Shown: positions 11,955 to 24,106 of the stretch, in pieces
Position numbering within the stretch: position 1 is the first letter of the stretch
How the letters are laid out: every line of letters starts with the position of its first letter
DNA from: Anisakis pegreffii
Taxonomy: Eukaryota > Nematoda > Chromadorea > Rhabditida > Anisakidae
Assembly (NCBI GenBank): GCA_035041965.1
Contig: JAPYMA010002791.1
Span: forward strand, 1-64,000
Length of the DNA stretch: 64,000 nucleotides
Direction of reading: 5' to 3'
Notes under the pieces: model-generated
Told to the model about the DNA's origin: nothing
Databases searched by the model: none
Seen by the model: the letters and a program-made list of their open reading frames with translations, nothing else
Position numbers and translations under genes: made by a program

Positions 11955-12717
11955 ACAGAAACTGTAATCTACGGATTATTGTTAACATGGAATGTTCACT
12001 TGCAAATATTTATTAAAAACTCAAGCACTTAAGCAGAAACGAATCAATCAAATGAAAGACAAAATGCACAGCTGAAAGACGACGAAACAAACAAATTACA
12101 GCGAGTATTACTGCACTGAATGCAAAACGATTCTCAATGTTTTTTGAAATGATTATGATGACAAAATAACAAAACCAACAATGATTTCGAGTGCTCAACA
12201 TTTGACAAAAAACAAAAAATGACAATCAACAACATTTGATAGGCACATCACGTTTCATCAAGATTAGTCCAAGATTACAAATCGGATTTATGGAATGACA
12301 AACAAAAACACTCGCCTAATGTCTCAATGAATCCGTGCAGAATAGGTAATTATGAGTAGGTAAAAGAGTACCGATCATGCAAGACAAAATATTCGCACCA
12401 ACTTCAACCACTCATCATTTCACGCACACTATGAACACGAGCAATATGGATTATAGTGCTTCTGAAGTCATTGAAAACGATCACTTACTATTTGATATCG
12501 TTGACTTTTCGCATTTATATTCACATATCATAGTGAGTTTCGTTTTCAACTGAAGTTTCCTGTGAGCATATGAACTCTATAATGAAAAGCAATTCAGGCC
12601 GAACAAAAATGGATTTTTTTAAGATTTGAGTAGACAGATTATGAGTGAGCAACGAACGTTTCAGCATCAATAAATGATTCAAATCCAAATGAATCAGCAA
12701 TAAAATGCAACTTTCAA

Positions 12718-12815
12718 TAGGATCGATACAATTATCGATACAATTATTTCAGGTATTGCATCGATATAGTCGATAATTATTCAATTATCGATTATATCGA
12801 TACAATTATTTCAGC
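12718..12815. repeat. ATCGAT-rich short repeats
   Basis: ATCGATACAATTAT and its near inversions recur several times over about 100 bp, and ACAATTATTTCAG occurs twice. No function is apparent. Confidence 0.5.
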
Positions 12816-13618
12816 AACACTAAGCGCATAAACAACTCATCATGAAATATTCACAAAATGTTTTGCACACGAGAAAGGACAGCAAAAACAATTACGATAA
12901 GATGAAAGTTTCAAATATGCAAAGATATAAATAATAACCAATTAAACGACAACAATCAGGCAATAATGAACGTCACAGCAAAAAAAAAACGAAACAAATG
13001 CAAAATCGGTACTTCTATAACATACATTTGAACGACCAACGTAAACAATGAATCAGACTAAAACATAACAACGCCTTGCAGAAAAATTCACATGGGAGGC
13101 GAAAACTATAAAAACTCATAAATGAGGTATTTGCTTAAAATTCGTTCCACGAAGCAATTTCCAAAAATAGCCGACGAACAAAACAGCGACAACAACAACA
13201 AAGACACTTCTAATATATTGAACTAAACATGACTTGGACAATAATCCTGAGATGTGAACAATTTGCACGCCTTTACTTTCATCGGCAACGTTAAATGAAA
13301 TAATAAATAGTACATCAAATCAAAACAAGAGAGTTTCTCATGCAGAAGCACTAGCAAAATGTTGAAACAACAAATTCATTCTCGTTTATAAATGAAAAAC
13401 GAAGGAAATACCAAACGTAATAAAAACATCTCAATTTTCCTAAGTAAATCATATCCAAACGCCAACAAAACATCGAATTTCCGATATCTAATCGTCTCAT
13501 GCTTTGAGGAGTGAGGTCATTCAAGCAGACTAGTATCAATTATCGATTCAGCACACATCCATCGAATTCAACCCAATACTGATTTACGAGTTGTATACAT
13601 ATGCTCAATCAAACGTCA

Positions 13619-13624
13619 TTTATT
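13619..13624 (-). promoter_or_regulatory. AATAAA overlapping the GCNA stop codon
   Basis: The TAA stop (13622-13620) lies inside AATAAA on the minus strand. If used as a polyadenylation signal, the 3' UTR would be only about 10-20 nt. Confidence 0.35.
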
Positions 13625-16600
13625 CAATCAGAACAACTTCATCGCTTTCCGTGACTATTACAGCTTCTTTGTTATCAGATTGCTGAAAAACACGAAAATA
13701 AAAATTCGCATCATCGATCATGTGCAAGAAACGAGAGCAAAATTCCTGAGAGAAACGACACAGGAAAGTTTTTGGCGCATGAAAATTCCATTTTCAAAAA
13801 GTGTCGTTCCAAAATTCCATTCTCAAAAATTCCAAAACAATAGAAATAACAAAAATTGAGAATTTCAAATGTGACTTTTTTTCGTTTGAAGAGTGATAAT
13901 AAATTAAAGCACAGCTTCAAGAGCCAAACAGCGAAACAGATCTAACAAACAACTCAATTGAATAACCTTTCTTATATCACCAACAAAAACAATTCTCAAA
14001 ACCATATATGTTATTTATAAACGTTCGCTCGTTCTAATTTATATACGCAGTTAGTTTGTATCAGCCGAAAAATTTTCATGTCGACTAATTGTGAATTTAA
14101 TGAATGCAAATGTGTACGAATAAGGAAATTTAAAAAATAACTACTTTAAATTTCTGTCCGAGAATCTTCATCACGTCTGCGTGCTTCATACCATTTTTCT
14201 TCACTTGTCCATAATTGTTTTTCACAAATTCCGCAAATTTACTGATCTGTTTCGTTTCTGTGATCGCTTTCCCATCGCTCCTCTTCACCACAAATTGGCC
14301 ACGACAAATTGCACAAACTTTACGATTCGTGTCGAACGATTTTGTATGTCGTTTCAGTCTGAAATCACTTTGCTATCACATTTGATACTATCGAAATACC
14401 GGTGATACTAATTTTAACTTTGAAACTCTGACGCATTTCAATGAAATCTTCTTTCCGACTCAGGTTTGCGTTGAGGGTTAATTTGCAGCTCGAAATTTCG
14501 TTGAGGATTTATTATTTTTTCTGAAAGATACAATCAGCTCCATTGTATTGTTGCAATATCAATCATTCATTTTCAAGTGTGAAATTACAGAGAGAACGAA
14601 AATTTTCTGCAAAATGATCAATAAATTTATGTTAATAATAAAAACTGTCATTAAAATCGGAATGAAAACAGAAACAAAAAGAACTAACGTTTGACCACAC
14701 CCGCTACAAACGTATAAGAATTTCGCATCAATTTTATAATTGTGACAACGTTCGATTGGTGGTAATGAATTGAACACACTCATACAATGCATCGCCCTTC
14801 AATTTAAAAAAATTACTCCACATTATCATAAAGATTAATGAGAACTAGCTTTCTGGTTATGCAAACATAATCATCTGAAATGTTCCACAAACTTTACGAC
14901 GGTCACAAAAATCTTCCTTAACACGAAAATGGTCTTAACTTGCAGATGTATGACTATTTGCAAGAACCATAAAGTACGCCTTATTTGCCTATAGCTCAAA
15001 CCTATTGATACACTTTTGAAGGCAAAATCAAACAAACTTCCACACAAACTCATCATTTTTGTCATACGAAAATTAACTTTACCTACTGTTTGCTAAAGAG
15101 ATTCTCTGTGAAATTCTTGCAATGATATGATTCTTTAATCGCTGCGATGCACATAATTCTCAACTTTCTTTATGGAGAACGAGATGAACACGGCAATAAT
15201 GTTATCTGATGGAAGAATTTTACGCCAAAAACAAGAATTTTATCAAAAGCATGATATCGTACCAGTATTTCCACACTGTACCATGACGGCCATTCGGTAC
15301 ATGATCGATTACCCAAACCGCTGCATGGCAAAGTTCATGCAGTAACGTATCTCTCACCCTCTCTTAAGAAATCACCAACCAATTATATCAAACTTCGGCA
15401 CTTTCTCGATGAACAATGCGATGAAGATAAATTTCTTTACGCAAAATATTAGATGAAATGGCAACTCAAAAATAACAACATTTGCCCAGCTTACACAAAG
15501 GCTGATTTTCAATCAGTAATTGTCGAATAATTCTCAACAGATATTTTTATGAAAGATTAAAACGATCTCATACATCTAGCAAATTATATTCAACCATATA
15601 ATACGCAAAAAGAGACGGTTGAAATTCCGAGTTGATTTCTCTTCAGGATTCCGAAGACAAACTCAAACAGAACAAATACAAACCTGCCGTATTGCACACC
15701 TTCGTTGACAATTCAACAATCGCTGAACCGTTGCGCATACAACGACACCTGCCAGCAGTCAAACGCAATCTTGCATTCCATTCTATCCTCATATCTGCGT
15801 CCAGCTAAATTCTCAGAATATAATTCTTCAATTACTAATGATTGCTGCTTCATTTGTCGATTCGTGATAGCATCAAAACATTCTGCTCATCGATTTTAGC
15901 AATGTCTCTTTTTGTAATATTTAAAGTGCCAATCAAAAATTTTCTCAAACAGACGCATTCTTGATGTATTTTTAAAGAATAACCGAAATCATAAAGAAAC
16001 CACCGGAAAACATTCACGTTAATAACAGAGGTTGCTTTCACAGCACATTTCCATAATTTGAAAATAATCCTAATGTTGCGCTTTGATAACTTTAAAAATT
16101 TGACTTTTTGAAGGTAAATCCTCTCACCTTTTCATCGAAACATCGTCGACGATAAATGTCAAATAATTTCTTTGTTAATTCCTCACGCACTCGAACAAAT
16201 TTCGTCGAAACCAAGAACTTTTTCGCATCCGCATATTCTGGCCCATCAGGCGACAGGGCTTTGAGGAATTTTTCTTCATCGTCTATACGCTATAGAGAAA
16301 ACAATGATCATAATTTTATGCAAAACAACTTTTGACATGTGAAAACAATTCATATCTTTGAAGTCGATGATAAATTCCGTTCAGTTAATATCAGTTCTTT
16401 TCGCGAAGAAACACAAATCATCAAATCTGCTCACCTTTTCCTTCTCTTTACGCGACGCTCTGCCCAAACCACGTTCTTTGAGAACTTCCTCTGCATACAC
16501 ATCATCTGTGAACAATCTGATCAAACCTTTACGACGTCTCCTTTCTAAAATGATCAATACAAATGAATCATTGATGGATGAGCAACAAAACATTTTTCAT

Positions 16601-18413
16601 TCAACTGTTTTCATCGTGCCACCACCTAATTTCATCAACACATTTACGATATACAAATGTTGTCTCTTGAGAGATTCGAATCCCACTCAATTAGATGACT
16701 GAAGAGCAATGGTGGAGATGGAGGGGAACCACTTCGAACCAATCAAAGAAATACGCTCAAAATGGTTAAACAAATTAATAACGACGAATAAACCAACTCA
16801 CTTTCAGATGGTGGAATGTATTCAACCAAAGCTTTGCGATTCTCCTTTTCCTCGTCCGAATATTCGTGCTCTGATGATACTTTGATACGTCGAAAATCTT
16901 TCAGTGATATTTCGCCAGCCTCAGCCGTCACATTGTTTTCTTCTGCCTGTTCACTATCACTCGATAACTCGTATTCACTCAACGACTCATCGTCATCGAC
17001 AATAAAACTGAAAATTCCATCGTTTCAAATTTCCTTCACCATAATGATTTTAATTATCCGACTCTTGAAAAACAAAAAGAAAGATTTAAGGAAAACAATA
17101 TGAATCAGGCAGAAAAGGTAAATATGCTAAGACTAAGAGAGAGATAATTTGGGCATCAATAGATTCAAATATCGGAAATGACTGAAAAATGACATACTCG
17201 TCCAAATCTTCTTTTTGACGCAATTCCCTCGATTTTTTCGTCGTTTCTTCATCCTTCACTCGTTTGAGAACTTCAATTTTGAGAAAAAAAATCTTATTAA
17301 AATCAGAGCAATACAAATTTGGTTTCAATCGTTTCCAATTTTTGATCGAATATTCAAATTCTATACCTCACACACCATCTGTACAAAACTCACAAAACGT
17401 TTCATGCGCGTGATATCATCTTCAAAATCAAATTTTCAACGTGCAGAATGGCATTACTTCATTCGCAAAATAAACCAAAATATCTCATACATCTTTCATA
17501 ATCTGAATCTCCCTCATCGTCATCGCTTTCTTTTCGGTTCTCTTCATCACTACTATCCTCATCTTCCAACTTCTCCGATGATAATACTTCGGATTTCTTT
17601 GAATGATTCGTAGGTGATTGCCTGAATAATTATCACAAACGTATCACTGGCTGAATGTACTCAACTCAAGTTGAAACAAACTCGAAAAATGAACAAATAA
17701 CTCCTATATAAGCAATATCAATCAAGAAATTACTATCAAACGGTACCAAATCATAATGTAGTAAAATATCTAATCTAATGAAAATCAGCTTCTCATTCGG
17801 TCTTGAGAGTAACCGATAATCAAAGTGCGACTGATCGTTAGTGAAGTAAAATGAGTCGATGATACTTACGCGACAATTTACAGATACCTATGCGACAATA
17901 ACATAATAATTGACCAAAAGAAACAATTAACATGAGAAAAAACTCACGACGTTTCATTGCATTGTGAGCTTTGAGCGACTTCGGGATAGAGTTCAAGCAG
18001 AAGACGTCTGCTTTCTTCATCATGGATGGTGTCGAACAGAGTGGAGTGCTGAGACTTCTCGACAGTTTTGTTGATGATCGATTTTAACGGTTTCAGTGGC
18101 CGTGGCCGAATCGGGGTTGATTCTGCGAACTTCATCGTTCGCGTTTCACGACGAGCCACCACCGATGGAGACGGCAGTTCACCGATAGCTGACACTTCGT
18201 TGCACTCAAATGCTGATAAATCTTCTTTCGAATCATCTGAAAACCGTCGCATCTCCTCGGTTTGTATACATCACAAAAGCAAGCAAATAGAGTGTATCTA
18301 ATCCGAAATACTTACTCGTTTAAAACGCTTTTTTATGAATCCGACTTTTGGTAATTGCTTTGAGCCAATCGGTAACTTTTTTGTAAAATAATATAACAAC
18401 AGTTTGTAAAACC

Positions 18414-18453
<40 letters not shown>

Positions 18454-19151
18454 TGAAGAAGAGATAAACTAGCCATCGTCATATTCTGAATCTTTGACCA
18501 GAAAGCTATCTTCTACATAACTGTTTTCATCTGCAGCTCCCATCGATGATCCACCTTCATATTCCAAAATCTCAGAAGTTGCTCTCGACCTTTCCGATGC
18601 CTGTGACAATTCCACTCGATCACTTCCCTCCATAACGCTCATATTCTCGAGCGCTTGACTTACATCCCTTCAATTAACATTTCATAAGCAATTTTTTCAT
18701 CAAGCCGTCACTCAATTTGTTTCATATACTTTGCAAAAATAAAATGAAAATTTTTGTTTCATATACAAAAAATAAAAATATTTAAAAATGAAAACACTGT
18801 AAATGAAAATATCTGACCTGCATTGTTTGTCAAATGCAAAAAATAATATTCATTTTTTACAATGACATTCACTGTGATAATGGAGAATGTGATATTTATG
18901 ATAATGACAGTAACAGAGACGCATAAACTCGTAATGAGTTATGGTAATTGCTCGATTAGACAAATTAAAAAATTCATGTTAAATCGCACGCACCTTATGC
19001 TTTGTTCCATTTTGCAGTCGGTTGTGCTGATGTTATCAGTGATCGAAATCACTTGTTGTTTAGATGAAGAGTTGTTGAGATCACTTCGAGTCGACATCAT
19101 TGAAATATCACTCGAATCATCCAAAACAATACGACGAAATCGACGAGACAT
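13620..19151 (-). CDS. gcna-1: GCNA: acidic nuclear SprT-like metalloprotease
   Basis: Germ-cell nuclear acidic protease that handles DNA-protein crosslinks. Thirteen exons: 19151-18994, 18667-18474, 18236-17948, 17621-17491, 17270-17198, 17007-16802, 16544-16435, 16289-16128, 15804-15684, 15362-15263, 14796-14689, 14358-14145 and 13682-13620; phases close to 642 aa. The N-terminal ~380 residues are acidic and disordered, with FIVDDDES and IVLDDSSD patches resembling SUMO-interacting motifs. The SprT domain starts near residue 425 (KLFDIYRRRCFDEK, EWNARLRLTAGRC), with zinc-binding HELCH at 490-494 and the third His in NGRHG (508). A zinc finger follows (Cys 545, 548, 566, 569), then an HMG-box-like helix pair (KFAEFVKNNYGQVKKN ... 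HADVMKILG). The exon 18667-18474 needs a GC donor, or ends earlier at a GT. Confidence 0.93.
18412..18450. repeat. (AAT)n microsatellite in a GCNA intron
   Basis: About 13 uninterrupted AAT/TAA triplets between GCNA exons 2 and 3, next to the non-canonical donor. Confidence 0.95.
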
Positions 19152-20024
19152 TTTTGACAGCAGAAAATGTTATCCAACGAAATATCAGTCGACCTGTTGA
19201 ATATATGATATCACTAGGGGGCAATTTCTTCAGCACTGAACACCTACTGAAACACTCACAGAGAACGTGCATGAACTGGAAAGGAAATTAGAGAAGTTAT
19301 CATGTGATTTTCTTTTTTTTTTGAAAGTCAAGTGAAATTTTTGTGACTGTATAAGCCACATAAGCCGCAGTGCAAGCCTAAACATCTTCGATGATCCACC
19401 CATGCGCTGAGGTTGTCTTCACCCTGAATCCCAACTTAATTCAATCTCACGATCAGATCAGTGGTTAGATCAGCGTTTATATTTTAGTAGTATCGATAAC
19501 TTGATTTCTATCCACACTGTCCAGTCAAAGGACATTAGTCCAGTGGCTGCGAGACTCGTCAGTAAGCAATGAGAGACACGTAAGAAGTGGTCGATGAAAC
19601 GGATAACACTCGAACAACAAACGAGCATGAAGTAAGCACCGTTATCTTGAGGGCGCGAATAAGGCTGCTTAATCCAAATTAATGGATTGTTAAATGCCTG
19701 CAAGCAGAGATGAACATCATCAAGCAAAATGTCACTGCGATAGACAAGATGTCAAGATTCGTTGAATGAAATGTCCACTTCGATAACGTTGAATCGTCAG
19801 AAGATGTCAATAAAAATTATCGTCAATGATCGTTATTTTGTGACTCAAACTGGTTAAATTCTTCAGAATGAACAGAAATTGATGTAAGTGCTGATTCGTT
19901 TGAGTTTTTTGTATGTATTTATTCATCTCAATGAATACATGAACACACACAATGTCGTTGTTACAATGTACCCGAATACCCACGCGCTTTATATAACATC
20001 ATTTCCTCACCATTTTTTTTTCAG
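19152..20024. other. Divergent intergenic region
   Basis: Lies between the GCNA start and the F-box/LRR-like gene on the other strand, so it probably holds both promoters and perhaps a missed first exon of the latter. No clear TATA or coding signal was found. Confidence 0.4.
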
Positions 20025-23000
20025 AAACTTTCTAACGAATTATTGAGGCGCTCGAGAAAATTTGCCTTCATGGAAGTCATCAAGCCGATACTAATTTCGT
20101 CAACTTTTTCAATATTGATGCTAACTGTCGACTGCAGTGTGAGCTCATTTCGTCCGTACGTTAATAAAAAATTACCCACGGCAAGTACACATCTCCTCTC
20201 CCACGGGAATGCACCGACCGCATTTATGCCTCTCTTCCGCTTATACTTTTCTGCACATTTCAAAACAGACATTTCGCGGTAGCTTACTTTGTTCGCAGTT
20301 TTGTCCACCACTCATCTGCTGCTGTATGTTAGCAGCTCATTATTGACCAAAACTAATGATGAGTCCCAATTTGCTACCTCAAAAATTTCGTTACTAAATG
20401 TTTTTCTCAAAGCATTTTCCGTTATTCCTTTTAAGGTCCTCAAAGTTTTTGAATTTTTGCAGTGCATTCCGTTAAAAATTTTGGTTGGCCACTAGGAAAT
20501 TGCAGTAGTTTTATTTTTTTTGGTAGATCATGTAAAATTTGTAATTATCGACAAGTAAACGTAGAATCATTTTGTGTGAATTATTTGTGTTTTTTGTTGG
20601 TTTTGTTCAATAAACACATTGAGAGGAAAATATAGAGCTAATGACTTTGCTCATCGAATTTGAAAAAGTAGATGTATTGGAGGTGTACCCTCTTCACTGG
20701 AGTATCGAAAATATTAGGCGGTTATAATCATTCTCTTCACTAGTTTAGTTAAGCTGTCTACGAAAACGAGCAGCACTTTATACAAAACCTTAAACTAAGG
20801 CCTCATCACAAGGCTTAGTATATGCCCCTGAGGTTTGCGTTTGATTTAAATTGAAGCCTGAGATGAGCTGTAGGAATGAGGCTCATGCAGATTTCGCAGA
20901 CTTTTAATATTTTCAGCAATGGAGGAGTGCAGACGCACAATAACGGTTTGGATGAAGAACCGTCGCAGTCATGTGGAACGTTTCAATTCGATCCTGTGGC
21001 GAGTGAAGAATGTGAATCGTATCGGTGAGACGGCTTGCGGTTTCCCGGACGGTAGTGGCCAGTTGGTTGAGCTGGAATGGACGAACGCTCTGAGAAGATT
21101 TCCACCGTCAATCCTCGAAATTTGCTCATCACACGCACCGCTCACTTCGTTGGTGAATGCCTTTCGACTACTTCCTGCTGAAACGGTTCGGTTTTGAATT
21201 TTCGTCGTTTTCGCATTATTATTCTCGTTTTCCACATATTCATTATACTGTTATTGTGTGCAACAATTAATATTCTTTTCGCTTTTTTGAGAATGAATGA
21301 TGTCGATCTCCAGAGACGATCATTTTGATCATTTCCAAAATGTTATTGTTGATTTGTATGATTATTTGAAAAGAGCGAATTTCTGTTCATGGAGAAAGTT
21401 TCACCGTTGACTGCAATGAATTGGGAGTGAAATGATTTGAGTTGCGAAAAAAATTTGATATTCGATAAGTTTAGTTCGGAAATGATTTTCCCAGTAATAA
21501 GTTTCGCTTTGATCGAATTCACTAAAACCACGGAATTAATCAGTTCATTGCAATTTTAGTTGAACTCATTTTTTGCGCATTTGGAAGTGCTCTCACTGTC
21601 GAATACAGATGTGCTCTTTGATGACGTGACCTTCTTGGTATCTGCCATACCTATGCTATCGGCCTTTTCGTATTCAGATAGTAATCTGGATGAAGAAGAT
21701 TTCCTGAAGCTCATCTATACCCTTTCACCTCTTCAGGTTCCTTCCACTTATTTATCATCCCTTTCGTCAGTAATATTCCATCGCATAAGCATACACCAAA
21801 ACTGAATCGTCGGCTTTTTTAGCTGTTCGCAATGCCGATTTTGGCCTACTGAACAGGTTCCTAGCAGTGCAGGTTCTCTGCTTTACAGTGTCTGTTTATG
21901 ATAGCGCATTACAGTGAAACATTCCATGTGATATCTTTGATAGGTAATTATCTGAAATTTAGATAGGTTTCTAGGATTGTTGAAGTTATCATTCAACTGA
22001 TTGTTTTCCTTTCAAAAGGCTGAACGCTTGAAAATTCAATTTCTTTTGAAAATTTCAGCTCCGTTGTATTGACATGTGTTATGGTAATGTTGATGTGGTC
22101 CTGAATAATCTCTATTTAGAGATGATTCGATTTTGTGGTTCACCTGGAATTAAGGTTACTCATTCATTTCATCTCTTTATTTTTACCTCAAGTTAGAAGA
22201 TGGTATTATTCATCAAAATAGAATTTAGCAGCAAGTAACCTGTATCTGTCCATTAGTGTTGTTTTTCAAGAAAAAGGAAAACACCTCTCGACAGATCCCC
22301 CTTCCCACCCTATCCTACCGATTTGCGATTGGTGTCGAAATATTTTTCATGACTTCGTGCACTTCAGATGCGGTTTGTCGTCATTGTAACTGAGCTGCTA
22401 GAATCTAAAATCAGTGAAATTGATCATTGAAGATTTGATTTTATTTGTTGGTTTTTTGATTGATTCGTATTTCAGTCGGAAGATTTTGTGAAGTCGACAG
22501 CAAACGCAGTAACGGTGAAATTTTTGATAGCTCAAGAGTTGAAGTTTGGATTGGATAACGATGCGGAATTGTTCTTATCGGTTTTGAGTGAACGATTTCC
22601 TCGATTGGAAGCGTTGTTCTGGGACTGGAACATGGTCGATCCGGAAATTCGATTCGACGAACGTTCAAAAGCAGTCGCCGAAACACTGGTTCAGTTGTAT
22701 AGGTAGATAAATTTTCGTGTGTGTGCCATTCGTGTGCTTCAGGAGGTATGAGCTTTCAACCTGCTTTAAAAAAGCACTGTAACGTTTAACGCATCGTTTC
22801 TCAAGTCGTCTCATTCCTACCCTTCAAAACATCCGACTTGAAAAAGACATTGCGATAGTTTCATGTGTACGGAGTTCGTTCGTTCGATGCGCCAAGGGGA
22901 GAGCTTAAGAAATGAAATAAGCTGCGTTATGTGAGATGTTGTATTAGCCTGTTTCTGTTTCAAATTAGAACAATTCGGAGGATTGGTTCCTTCGTGTAGC

Positions 23001-24106
23001 CGTAGCAAGAAACGTGAGAGTCTAATTTGGTTTAGGATTCCTTAAGGTTTCCGTAGTTTATCCGATTTAAATCTGTTTTCCAGTATACTCACAGTAGAAT
23101 GGTGAATTGTGTAACTGTTTCAATATAACTGATATGAATAATCTGTCGATAGTGCAGTGAAATGTTTGGATTTAGGAGTTTGGATTTACGAATGCTTGCA
23201 ATAGTAGCGTATACGCCTTGTCCAAAGACGTACCTTGCAGCGGAAGCCTTAATTCAGTACCTTATTGCTGAGAAAGTGCAATCATGTACACTGAAAAGGT
23301 TATCAACAAAGGGCTTGAAAAATGCGGACGGCAATTTTGTTCTCATTCTTGCGGGTTTGTTTCGATTTTACTCAAACTTCGATTAAATCTTTAAATTTAT
23401 CAGATAGGAATTTGGCTGACACTCCATTATTATTATGTGTTTTCATGTTATTAGTCGTGCGTATAATTTATTTAGTATAATTTTTTTTATAATTCTTTGT
23501 TTATTTAGTATAATCACTGAGGAGTTATTTGAAAAACTTACCTATTGAGTTAGTTTGGTCATCGAACGGTGAGTAATTTTCACAGTGAAGGAGATAAATT
23601 AGTCTCAGTTATTATCAGAGACATTTAACTGATATTTTATGTTTCTTATTATTCATTAATCATTCCTCGTCTACATGCCGTTTTCACAGTCCAGCATAAA
23701 ACTAACAAGTTGGATCGATCTTGATGATGATGGGTTTCTATGCGAATGAGGATTTTCTCGTTGTATCTATGAGCGGTTTCGGGAGAATTGCTGTTCTCTT
23801 TGCTGGAATTGCGATTGAGCTGAGTGAACGCTTCGATATCGAATTGTTCTGATTTCAGGCTCTGATGTTGATATGATGAAGCGTGTTGAAGATGTGGTGT
23901 GCGTTGGTCAAAACCCGTCACCGAATCTGAGGCATTTCCTCTATGTGCTTGATCCAAACTGTGGAACGCATGAGACGAACGCAACTTTTGAATTTTTAGG
24001 TTTTGATGAAAAATTGGTGAGATCTGAGTTTGCGTCGAAATATAATGATAGTAGTGATTGCAGTAGTTGCTGTAATAGCAATAATGATAACGATAACGTT
24101 TTATGA
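20025..24106 (+). CDS. F-box/leucine-rich-repeat-like protein A
   Basis: Assembled exons 20919-21185, 21560-21736, 22059-22154, 22476-22702, 23158-23354 and 23859-24106; all phases close and the frame ends in TGA, giving 403 aa from ATG 20919. An upstream exon 20025-20136 (KLSNELLRRSRKFAFMEVIK) fits an F-box pattern and joins in phase through a GTGTGA donor, but no start codon has been placed before it. The middle exons show leucine-rich spacing (HLEVLSLSNTDV, MLSAFSYSDSNL, LQLRCIDMCYGN). The C-terminus is Asn/Asp/Ser/Cys-rich. A substrate-adaptor role in SCF ubiquitin ligases is inferred from architecture. The alternative is a stop at 22705 (read-through of the GTAGAT donor), which would shorten it. 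Confidence 0.6.

Larger units (their letters stand above)
11334..13618. other. Intergenic space between two convergent genes
   Basis: Carries 3' sequences of the antiporter and GCNA genes. Two small features are visible: a perfect 29-bp palindrome at 11926-11954 and a cluster of ATCGAT-containing near-palindromes at about 12718-12815. No coding signal was recognised. Confidence 0.5.
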
